NCBI GenBank assembly: GCA_963794475.1 | Contig: CAWCDW010000002.1 | Span: 986,806-1,050,805 of the forward strand | Origin: GAS188 sp963794475 | GTDB lineage: Bacteria; Pseudomonadota; Alphaproteobacteria; Rhizobiales; Beijerinckiaceae | Length of the DNA stretch: 64,000 nt | Direction: 5' to 3' | Shown here: in pieces, positions 34,227 through 41,787 of the stretch | How positions within the stretch are numbered: the stretch's first letter is position 1 | How the letters are laid out: every line of letters begins with the position of its first letter | Made by a program: the position numbers and the translations under genes | The notes under the pieces: model-generated | The model's database searches: none | The model's input: only the letters and a program-made list of their open reading frames with translations | What the model was told of the DNA's origin: nothing

Positions 34227-35738
34227 ATGTCGCGCCTTCTTTCGAGACGCGGTCTTCTCGCCTCGGCGTCGGCGGTCGGCGCCGCGGGCTTTCTCGCGCC
34301 GCGCCTCGGCTTTGGCCAATTCGCCGATCCGCAGCAGCCGCCGCTCGGGGCCTCGCTCGACCCTTGCACGCTGCCGCGGCTCACCGTCGAGCGCCGAACG
34401 ATCGAGGTCAACGGCAAAGCGGCTTCCGTGTTCGGCATCACGGCTCCGGACGGTTCATCGGGACTCGTGCTCGACGCCGATCAGCGCTTCCTCTTCGAGC
34501 TCCTCAACCGAAGCGGCGAGGCGACGATCGTCCATTGGCACGGGCAAACACCGCCGACTGACCAGGACGGCGTGGTCGAGACCGGTTACGAGGGGCCGAT
34601 CGAGAATGGCGGACGGCATGTCTATGATTTCGCGACGCGGCCCGGCACACATTGGATGCATTCGCATCTCCGCCTGCAGGAGCAGGCGCTTCTTGCAGCA
34701 CCGCTGATCATCCGCTCGCCCGAGGACCTGGCTCTCGACGCGCAAGAGGTCACGGTCTTCCTGCATGATTTCAGCTTCAAGGACCCGGCCGAGCTTTTGC
34801 GCTCGCTTACGGGAAAAAGCGTCATGGCTCATGACGGCGAGGCGTCCGAGAGCTTCGCGCGGCCGGCGCGGGCTTCGCTCACAAGCGCTACGGTATCGAA
34901 CCCCGCGGCGCTCGCTCTGTGCGGAGACGCCGTGCTCAACGACCTCGAATACGATGCCTATCTCGCCAACGACCGGACGCTCGACGACCCGCTCGTGGTG
35001 CGCACGGAAAGAAGCGGCCGCGTGCGGCTTCGCCTCATCAACGGCGCAAGCGGCACCTCATTTTGGATCGACCTTGGCGCTGTGCAAGGAGAGGTGATCG
35101 CGGCCGACGGCAATCCGGTGAAGCCGGTCAGGGGGTCGCGCTTCCCGCTGGCGCAAGGGCAAAGGCTCGACATTCTTCTCGATGTGCCGGCCGGAGCGAC
35201 GGTGCCTATTCTCGCGCAGCGGGAGGGCGAGCGCGAGTTGACGGGCGTCGTGCTCGCCGCGCCCGGCGCGGCCGTCGCCAAGCTCGACAAGCTCGCGAGA
35301 GAGCAGGCACCGCCGATCGATCTTTCGCTCGAGAAGAAGCTCGAGGCGGTCACCCCCTTGCCGTTGAAGAAGCCCGACACGAAGCGCGAGATTTCGCTTG
35401 CGGGCACGATGGCGCCCTTCGTCTGGACGATCAACGGTCACGTCTGGGAGCGGCGCAAGGACATCCGCATGCAGCATGGCCAGCGCGTCATCATGGAGCT
35501 ACGCAACAACTCGCTCATGGCCCATGCGATGCATCTGCACGGGCACTGCTTCCAGGTGATCGGGCTCGAGGACAAGCCGGTCTCCGGCGCCGTGCGCGAC
35601 ACGGTGCTCGTGCCGGCGCTCGGCACGGTCACCATCGCCTTCGACGCGGATAATGTCGGGCGCTGGCTCTTCCATTGCCATAACCTCTGGCACATGGCGG
35701 CCGGAATGATGACGCAGCTCGTCTATAAATACGCGTGA
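34227..35738 (+). CDS. Multicopper oxidase, Tat-exported
   Basis: A 503-residue three-domain cupredoxin oxidase. The twin-arginine signal SRRGLL (RR at residues 7-8) with a hydrophobic stretch and GFGQ near 27-31 predicts folded export. Copper ligands are complete: HWHG (103-106), HSH (145-147), HAMHLHGH in the third domain, and HCHNLWHMAAGM (483-494) with Cys 484 for type 1 copper and Met as the likely axial ligand. Such enzymes oxidise phenols, metals (Cu(I), Mn(II)) or small organic molecules with O2. The gene is alone on the plus strand inside a minus-strand ABC transporter locus. ATG 34227 begins the Tat signal; the open frame upstream lacks sense. Confidence 0.92.
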   Translation: MSRLLSRRGLLASASAVGAAGFLAPRLGFGQFADPQQPPLGASLDPCTLPRLTVERRTIEVNGKAASVFGITAPDGSSGLVLDADQRFLFELLNRSGEATIVHWHGQTPPTDQDGVVETGYEGPIENGGRHVYDFATRPGTHWMHSHLRLQEQALLAAPLIIRSPEDLALDAQEVTVFLHDFSFKDPAELLRSLTGKSVMAHDGEASESFARPARASLTSATVSNPAALALCGDAVLNDLEYDAYLANDRTLDDPLVVRTERSGRVRLRLINGASGTSFWIDLGAVQGEVIAADGNPVKPVRGSRFPLAQGQRLDILLDVPAGATVPILAQREGERELTGVVLAAPGAAVAKLDKLAREQAPPIDLSLEKKLEAVTPLPLKKPDTKREISLAGTMAPFVWTINGHVWERRKDIRMQHGQRVIMELRNNSLMAHAMHLHGHCFQVIGLEDKPVSGAVRDTVLVPALGTVTIAFDADNVGRWLFHCHNLWHMAAGMMTQLVYKYA

Positions 35739-35901
35739 TAGGAATTGGCCGTGATCCACACTTGCCGGTCCACACACCTTTCTAAAACGCGAGCCGCCGC
35801 GCTAGTGGGCGTCATGTGAAGGCGCGCGTCAAGGCCGTTATCGATCTGTTGTTACAACACCCCTGAGGCTGGGAGGCCGAGTAAAGCGGCTTACGGCGCG
35901 T

Positions 35902-35941
35902 GGTTGCCTACCCGTATCCCTAATTGATTTTTTATCGTGCG
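35902..35941. repeat. Half element related to copy A (copy C)
   Basis: TTGCCTACCCGTATCCCTAATTGATTTTTTATCGTGCGA aligns with the left half of the element at 11521 (shared TCCCTAATT.ATTT centre and a similar flank). No matching right arm is seen. It lies in the 288-base gap between convergent oxidase and ynjB genes, where no gene was found. Confidence 0.4.
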
Positions 35942-36026
35942 ACTCGGTCCACGGTGGTCATCCATGGCGTTCGCCACGGGGCGCGATGTCCTTCGACCAC
36001 GGCGAAATAGACCTCTTTGACGCGCT

Positions 36027-37256
36027 CTACCGCCCCTCGTAGCGGCGTTGCCAGGCGGTCACGATGCGCGTCATCCAGGAGGGGTGCGGCTCGGGCAGGA
36101 CGGGTCCAAGCTCCTCGGTCGAAAGCGTCGCGACGCCGCGCGGCAGCGCCTCGAACCCAGCGCGCTCGGCCGCATCGAGCTTGCCCATCGCAAGCACGGT
36201 GAAGCCGCCGTAACCGGCGGGATCCTGCTTTTTCGCCTGCGCTTCGGGGGAGAGAAGGAAGTCGCAAAGCAGAAGCGCCCCCTCCTTATGCGCGGCGTTG
36301 TAGGGGATGGCGAGGAAGCTCGCATTGCCGATCGTCCCCTTGTCGAAGACGAAGCTGCGCACGCTCGCCGGCAATTCGCCGCGCGCGATGGCGCTCGACG
36401 CCTCGGCCGGGTTGAAGGAAAGCGCAAGATCGATCTCGCCATCCGCCATCAGCGTGCGCAACGCCGCTGAATTCGAGGGATAGACGCGCCCTTGCCGCCA
36501 AAGGTTCGGCTTGAGCGCGTCGAGATAGGCAAAAAGCGGAGCTGTCACTGTCTCGAAATCGGCGTCATCAGCCGGCTTCTGCAAGCGGTCAGGGTCGGGG
36601 CTGAGCTCGATCAGCACCTGCTTCAGAAAGGTCGCGCCGAGGAAATTGGACGGTTCCGGATAGGCGAAACGCCCCGGATGGGCCTTCGCCCAGTCGAGAA
36701 GCGCCAAGGCCGATCGCGGGCTTGAGGAAAGCGCCGCACCCTCGCCGTAAAAGACGATCTGCGCGAGATTCCACGGCGCCTCGAAACCTTCTGTCGCAAT
36801 GGTGAAATCGCTGCGAAGGATCGGTTTGGCTTGCGTATCCACATAACGAAAGTTCGGCAACGCCTCAGCGAAGGGGCCAAACAACAGATGATTCTCCTTC
36901 ATCGATGCAAAATTCGGCCCGTTGATCCAGACAAGATCGACCGCGCCGCCCGCATCGCGTCCGGCGGTCTTCTCGGCGATGACGCGCGTCACCGCCTCGG
37001 CCGTGTCGGCAAGCTTCACCTCGACGACGTTCACCCCGTAGCGCGACCTCATCGCCTCGCTGGCCCAGGCGATGTAACCATTGAGCGGCTGCGACCCACC
37101 CCAGGCGTACCAATAGACGGTCTGCCCCTTCGCCTTGTCGAGGATCGAGGGCCAGTTTCGCGGATCTGGCAAAACCCCTTGCGCGCCCGCCCCGGTCATC
37201 GTGGCGAAGGCGAGGAGGCCGAGAAGAAACGGCAAATGCCTGAGGCGAGCCTTCAT
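36027..37256 (-). CDS. YnjB-like ABC transporter substrate-binding protein
   Basis: A 409-residue periplasmic protein with a signal peptide (residues 1-25, ending GAGAQ). The body is a type 2 binding fold of the YnjB kind: GQTVYWYAWGGSQPLNGYIAW, then AVDLVWINGPNFASMKEN, APWNLAQIVFYGEGAAL, RFAYPEPSNFLGATFLKQ and LALSFNPAEASSAI, with a C-terminal IVTAWQRRYEGR. Aromatic-rich motifs resemble thiamine and polyamine binding proteins, but the ligand of this family is unproven. It starts 18 bases after the radical SAM gene, so the two are almost certainly co-transcribed. Confidence 0.88.
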   Translation of the reverse strand: MKARLRHLPFLLGLLAFATMTGAGAQGVLPDPRNWPSILDKAKGQTVYWYAWGGSQPLNGYIAWASEAMRSRYGVNVVEVKLADTAEAVTRVIAEKTAGRDAGGAVDLVWINGPNFASMKENHLLFGPFAEALPNFRYVDTQAKPILRSDFTIATEGFEAPWNLAQIVFYGEGAALSSSPRSALALLDWAKAHPGRFAYPEPSNFLGATFLKQVLIELSPDPDRLQKPADDADFETVTAPLFAYLDALKPNLWRQGRVYPSNSAALRTLMADGEIDLALSFNPAEASSAIARGELPASVRSFVFDKGTIGNASFLAIPYNAAHKEGALLLCDFLLSPEAQAKKQDPAGYGGFTVLAMGKLDAAERAGFEALPRGVATLSTEELGPVLPEPHPSWMTRIVTAWQRRYEGR

Positions 37257-37274
37257 CGGTTTTTCCGCTCAGCT

Positions 37275-38345
37275 CTATTGAGCCGTGGTGCTTCGGCGGC
37301 CAAGGCGGGCCGCGCGCTTTTCCTCAATGATCGGCCCGAGCACTTCCTTATGGAAGGCGTCGCAGCCGAGGCACAAATTAGCATGCACCCCGCCTCGCGG
37401 CGTCACCGTCTTGCAGCGCTCAAGGAAGCGGTCGGTGCTCCAGCCGAGCGTAAGCCCCATGCGTTCCGGCGCTCCCCGGTTGATCGCCTGGAAGGCGGGA
37501 TGGTCCGCGAGGCTGTCGAGAATCTCGACCAACGGCTCCTCGGTGAGGTTGCCGAGGGGATGCTTAGTCTTCAGGCAGCAAGGGTAGACATCTCCCGTCG
37601 GCTCGATCGCTACCTCCGAGCCCGAATGGCCGTGATTGAGAAAATTGAGCCCGCCCGACCAGCGGTTGCAGAAATTATCCGAAAGCGTCGCCGTGGAGAG
37701 GCCGTTCGCCCAGGCCCTACCTCTCGGCCACAACTTTCCGATCCAGCTGTCGGGCGTGGCGCCGAAGAAGGAATAGAGCGGCCCCTCCTCATCGTGCCAT
37801 TTGCGCTCGCCGGCCGCATGGCCGGAGGCCGACATTCCAGCGGCCTCGAACCAGGAGATCAGCCGGCGCTTGAGCGGCACGCGCTTCTCCCCTTGCAGGC
37901 CGGCGTGAAAATCATCCATGCCGGCGACCGAGATCATCCAGACGCCGCGCGCCAGAAGCTCGCCGATGATGGTTTCGGTGAGGAGATCACCCGTGGTCTG
38001 CACCATGAGCTTCACGCCGCCATGGGGGGCGTATTTGGCGCGAAGGGCCTCGAGCGCCGGGTAGAGCACCTCCTCGCGCACCGGATCGATGAGAACCTCG
38101 CCGCCCGAGAGGATCACGCGCCCGCGCCGTTCCTTGAAGCCGCCGCCCGGCAGAGGCTGGGCGGGATCGAGAAAGCTCATTCGTTTGGGCAAATTGGCGA
38201 TGATGCGCGGAAAATTACGCTTCGCCATCGAAACCACGTCGGAGAGCCCGTCACGCACATAGGGACGGAACCGGTCCTCATAGCAATGGGCGCATTGGCG
38301 GTGGCAGGCGAAGCAAAGCACGTAGTAGATCGATTCCATCGGCAT
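37275..38345 (-). CDS. Radical SAM protein with Cys-rich C-terminus
   Basis: A 356-residue protein. The [4Fe-4S]-SAM motif CHRQCAHC (C14-x3-C18-x2-C21, with a further Cys at 11) is at the extreme N-terminus. Also present are RGRVILSGGEVLIDP (GGE motif) and a TIM-barrel core. The C-terminal third has VYPCCLK, an RCKTVTP segment and LCLGCDAFH, which resembles SPASM/twitch auxiliary cluster domains. Maturases and sugar- or peptide-modifying enzymes share this plan; the reaction is not known. ATG 38345 and ATG 38339 are both possible starts. Between the glycosyltransferase genes and ynjB on one strand, it may act on a glycosylated or transported small molecule. Confidence 0.85.
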   Translation of the reverse strand: MPMESIYYVLCFACHRQCAHCYEDRFRPYVRDGLSDVVSMAKRNFPRIIANLPKRMSFLDPAQPLPGGGFKERRGRVILSGGEVLIDPVREEVLYPALEALRAKYAPHGGVKLMVQTTGDLLTETIIGELLARGVWMISVAGMDDFHAGLQGEKRVPLKRRLISWFEAAGMSASGHAAGERKWHDEEGPLYSFFGATPDSWIGKLWPRGRAWANGLSTATLSDNFCNRWSGGLNFLNHGHSGSEVAIEPTGDVYPCCLKTKHPLGNLTEEPLVEILDSLADHPAFQAINRGAPERMGLTLGWSTDRFLERCKTVTPRGGVHANLCLGCDAFHKEVLGPIIEEKRAARLGRRSTTAQ

Positions 38346-38535
38346 TCTCTTAAACGCGTGCTTGCGCGAGAGGAGCAAGAGCCGGCAAATTCAAGCTCAT
38401 ATCGTCGTGACGATGACAAGGGATCGATTGTCGCGCCGAGACGAGATCGAAGAATTCGGATGTTCGAGGGGTGCGCTCGGGGTTGCCATCGCCCCGATTT
38501 CCCTCAGGCCATGAGCGTTCCGTCCAGAGCCGTAT

Positions 38536-39195
38536 TCAGGGCAAGAAGGCTTTCCATTCTTGCGAATCATGCTCCAGGAGCCGCGCAACATCGTCCGGCC
38601 GGTCGACATCCCAAAGAAGGGCGGGCTCCGACCATTTCAGCGCGGCGGCGCGCAGACGAGCGCGCGTTTCCTCCATAACGCGCTCGGTGCCCCATTCGAT
38701 CCCGACGAACAGGCTCGCGATCGGGCGTTGAAGCCCGATAAGCGCGTAACCGCCGTCCTCGGCGGGAAGAAAGACGGCGTCGAGCCCACCCCGAAGCGCG
38801 TCCGCGCATTGCCGAAAATGCGAAGCCGAGAGGGGTGGGCAATCGGAGCCGACAAGCAGGAGAGGGCCGCGCGCCGCCCGGAAGGCGCCGAGCATACGCG
38901 CACCGATGTCGCCGGGCACTTGCGCCTCGAGCCTCGCCTTGAAATCGACCCGACAGTTCTCGAAGAATGCGTGGGAAGCGTCGGGCGCGCACCAGAGCGT
39001 GACCTCGCCAAGCTTCGCCGCGACCGCGCTCGCAAGCGTCTTTCGCACCAGAAAGGCGTGTAGCGTCGCTGCGCGCTCGGCGCCAAGCAGCGGAATGAGC
39101 CGGGTCTTCGCCTCCCCCACCACGGGCGCGCGGGCGAAGACGGCGATGTCCGGGCCGTTATGGCGCTTCTCACCGCGAACGCGGGACATAGCCAT
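38536..39195 (-). CDS. DUF2064 glycosyltransferase (TIGR04282 type)
   Basis: A 219-residue nucleotide-sugar-transferase-fold protein. The N-terminal IAVFARAPVVGEAKTRLIPLLG resembles the substrate loop of CofC/MobA-like enzymes, with LLLVGSDCPPLS and AEDGGYALIGL further on. In databases the family is named after arsenosugar biosynthesis because it sits beside arsM/arsS in some genomes; neither gene is seen here. The gene overlaps the next upstream glycosyltransferase gene by 26 bases, so the two are made together. ATG 39189 is an alternative start. Confidence 0.87.
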   Translation of the reverse strand: MAMSRVRGEKRHNGPDIAVFARAPVVGEAKTRLIPLLGAERAATLHAFLVRKTLASAVAAKLGEVTLWCAPDASHAFFENCRVDFKARLEAQVPGDIGARMLGAFRAARGPLLLVGSDCPPLSASHFRQCADALRGGLDAVFLPAEDGGYALIGLQRPIASLFVGIEWGTERVMEETRARLRAAALKWSEPALLWDVDRPDDVARLLEHDSQEWKAFLP

Positions 39196-39901
39196 AGCGC
39201 CGCGCGAGCGTGTCGGGATCGGCCCCCGCCCAATAAGCGAGACGCAAGGTCCACATCAGAAGGATGAGGCGCCACGCGCCGTTCGCCTCGAATCGCCTTC
39301 CTGAGGCTATCGCACGCGTCTTGATGGAGACCGGCGGGCCTATCCGCTTCAATGCCTTCGAGATCGCGATGTCCTCCATCACGGCGATGTCGGGATAATG
39401 GCCGGCCCTCGCGAAGGCCTCACGGTGCGTGAAGATGGCCTGATCGCCGGTGGCGATGCCGGTGAGGCGCGAACGCCAATTCATCATGAAAGCCACGACG
39501 CGCAAGATGAAGGGGCGGCCGGCAAGCGCGACATCGAAACGGCCCCATTGCCGGCCGCTTTGCTCGAGCGCCCCGAAAATGAGCCGATCGGCGCCTTGCG
39601 GCAATCGCGTGTCGCAATGGAGGAACAAGAGAATGCCGCCCCGCGCCCGCTCGGCACCCGCATTCATCTGCGAGGCGCGTCCGCGCGGCGCCACGAGAAC
39701 GAGATCGCCGTGGCCACTGGCTTTCTCGACGGTCGCATCGGTGCTGCCGCCATCGACGATGATGATCTCGACGCCACGCTCCCGCAGCGGCACGAGCGCG
39801 CCAAGCGCCGCGTCGATGCGCTCACCTTCATCGAGCACGGGCATGATGATCGAGAGACGCGGCGCCTTGCCGGCGCGTCGCGCGACCAGCACGCTCGACA
39901 T
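39170..39901 (-). CDS. GT2 glycosyltransferase (TIGR04283 type)
   Basis: A 243-residue family 2 glycosyltransferase: LSIIMPVLDEGERID, IIIVDGGSTDATVEKA (DxD-like sugar site region), LFLHCDTRLPQGAD, and TGIATGDQAIFTHREAF with the GDQ motif. The family name in databases also refers to arsenosugar biosynthesis. It probably adds a sugar to a small molecule. ATG 39901 is used; a TTG at 39925 would place the start seven bases after the reductase gene. The C-terminus overlaps the DUF2064 start. Confidence 0.87.
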   Translation of the reverse strand: MSSVLVARRAGKAPRLSIIMPVLDEGERIDAALGALVPLRERGVEIIIVDGGSTDATVEKASGHGDLVLVAPRGRASQMNAGAERARGGILLFLHCDTRLPQGADRLIFGALEQSGRQWGRFDVALAGRPFILRVVAFMMNWRSRLTGIATGDQAIFTHREAFARAGHYPDIAVMEDIAISKALKRIGPPVSIKTRAIASGRRFEANGAWRLILLMWTLRLAYWAGADPDTLARRYGYVPRSR

Positions 39902-39931
39902 GGCGTCGTCAAGCCGGGAGCGCAAAAGGCG

Positions 39932-40573
39932 TCATCGTCTTGCAAGCCTGAGATGGACGACCCTCTGCGTCGCGATTGTGCCAACGAGCTCGAGCCCGTG
40001 CAGATCGCCCACGCCATCGAAGAGCCGCTCGCCGGTGCCGAGAAGCGTCGGCACGAGATTGATGACCATCTCGTCGACGAGGCCGGCAGCGAGATATTGC
40101 TGCGCGGTTTTCGCGCCACCGCCGAGCGAGACATCCTTCTCGCCTGCGGCGCGCTTGGCGAGATCGAGCGCTCGCTCGACGCCCTCGGTGACGAAGGTGA
40201 AGGTCGTGCCTCCTTCCATCTCGAGAGGCTCGCGCGCGTGATGGGTGATGACGAACACGGGGTGATGGAAGGGCGGATTGGCGCCCCACCAGCCTGTCCA
40301 AGGCGCCGCGGCATCCCAAGGCCCGGGATGTCCGCCGAACATGTTTCGGCCCATCACCGTCGCACCGATATGGGCGAAGCTTTCCTCCACGACTTGAGTG
40401 CTCTCGTTCACCTCTCCGCCTTCGAGACCGAGAAGTGCACGAAAGGCCGCAAGCTGAAAGGCCCAGGCGTGAAGGCGCTCGCCGCCTTTGCCAAGCGGCC
40501 TTTCGACGCTCTGCTCGGGACCGGCGACGTAGCCGTCGAGCGACATGGAAATTCGCAGGCGAAGCTTCGACAT
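39932..40573 (-). CDS. Dihydrofolate-reductase-like protein (RibD C-terminal family)
   Basis: A 213-residue Rossmann-like reductase domain (PF01872): RLRISMSLDGYVAGP at the N-terminus, GATVMGRNMF, VFVITHHARE, SLGGGAKTAQQYLAAGLVDEMVINLVPTLLGTGERLF and a short end. Family members reduce riboflavin or pterin precursors with NADPH, but many stand-alone copies have no known substrate. GGAGC precedes the ATG. It is 31 bases before the GT2 gene on the same strand, so it may belong to the same operon. Confidence 0.85.
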   Translation of the reverse strand: MSKLRLRISMSLDGYVAGPEQSVERPLGKGGERLHAWAFQLAAFRALLGLEGGEVNESTQVVEESFAHIGATVMGRNMFGGHPGPWDAAAPWTGWWGANPPFHHPVFVITHHAREPLEMEGGTTFTFVTEGVERALDLAKRAAGEKDVSLGGGAKTAQQYLAAGLVDEMVINLVPTLLGTGERLFDGVGDLHGLELVGTIATQRVVHLRLARR

Positions 40574-40838
40574 GGGGTGCTCCGGACAAGCAGACGCTTC
40601 CTCTTCCACGCCGGGATCATAACGACCGAGGGCGATGAAACCAAAGCGCGTATCGCAGGGCTGAGATCGCTTGGACGCCACGGCTGCCCGGCCCCCAACA
40701 TCTCGTCAACGCTTTGACCGCGCCCCGAGAAGGAATCTCCAAGTTGAAACGATTCTCGCGTCCCGCCCGTTACTCCTGCGGCCCTGCACGCTCGCTCGGC
40801 CTCGGCTTTTTGGCAGCGATAGGAAGAGAACCACCCCG

Positions 40839-41633
40839 ATGGCCGCAGCCGAGCCTCCCCTGCTGGGGCGGCCTAAAAAGGCGCCCCTCCTGAAAGCCGC
40901 AAGCCTTGCGGCTGTGATTTTCCTGTCCTTTGTCGGCATCACGGCCGCCGCGCAGGGGGTTCCGCAGCCGCCGGTGCGACCCAAGGCAACAGAGGTGAAG
41001 CCCGCGCCCGCACAACCGCCCGCGCCTTCCCCTCCCGCAGCCCCGATACAAACTCCGGCGCCGCCCCAGGAGGACGCCGCGGCTTGCCTTGTGAAGCTCG
41101 CCGAGAGCGGTGCCGTGGCCGAGCCCGTGCCGGCTCCGCCCGCGCCCCTGCCCGATTGCACGAGCAAGACGCCGGTGCGGATGAGCGTGATTCACCTCGC
41201 CTCCGGCGCCTCGCTCGACCTGCCGGGCAAGCCCATTCTGAATTGCGAATTCGCGCTCGTCTTCACCGATTACGCCCGGAACCTTCTGGCGCCGCTCGCC
41301 GCCTCGATGCTCGGCTCGCCCGTGGCCGCGCTCGACACCGGCACCTCTTATGAATGCCGCCCGCGCAATCACGTCCCCGGCGCGAAGACCAGCGCCCATG
41401 GCAAGGGGATCGCCATCGATGTGGGCGGCATCGCTCTCGCGGATCGCCGGCGCATCGGCATCGCGCATCCGGCAGATGCGAACGAGACGCTCTTCTTGCA
41501 GACGATGCGGCACGCCGCCTGCGGCTGGTTCACCACCGTGCTCGGCCCAGGCTCAGACCCCGCCCATGCCGAGCATTTTCATTTCGACATCCTGCAACAC
41601 GGCACGAGCGAGCGTTACCGCATCTGCGAATGA
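40839..41633 (+). CDS. Extensin-like family protein
   Basis: A 264-residue protein with an N-terminal hydrophobic segment (LLKAASLAAVIFLSFVGITAAA), then a Pro/Ala-rich linker of about 60 residues (PPVRPKATEVKPAPAQPPAP) and a C-terminal extensin-like domain (PF06904): CLVKLAESGA, YECRPRN, SAHGKGIAIDVGGI and AEHFHFDI. The conserved SAHGKGIAIDV / HFHFD pattern resembles D-Ala-D-Ala-type zinc peptidases, so a periplasmic cell-wall role is possible. AGGAAGAG lies before ATG 40839. The gene is divergent from the DHFR-like gene. Confidence 0.85.
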   Translation: MAAAEPPLLGRPKKAPLLKAASLAAVIFLSFVGITAAAQGVPQPPVRPKATEVKPAPAQPPAPSPPAAPIQTPAPPQEDAAACLVKLAESGAVAEPVPAPPAPLPDCTSKTPVRMSVIHLASGASLDLPGKPILNCEFALVFTDYARNLLAPLAASMLGSPVAALDTGTSYECRPRNHVPGAKTSAHGKGIAIDVGGIALADRRRIGIAHPADANETLFLQTMRHAACGWFTTVLGPGSDPAHAEHFHFDILQHGTSERYRICE

Positions 41634-41787
41634 CCAAGGAGCGATCGCGTCGCGGTTGTCGATGACGCCTGAAACGCGAACCGGCTTTCGCGAACAAGAT
41701 CAATCCGGCTTAACGTTAATCTCGCGCAAGATGGCGCATAATGACCATCATGCTTTACGCTCCCCCTATGCCATGTTGCGTTGACGC

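Noticed and set aside
33760..37274. A TPP riboswitch for the thiamine-like transporter
   Set aside because: No recognisable TPP-box sequence was found before ynjB, ynjC or the radical SAM gene.
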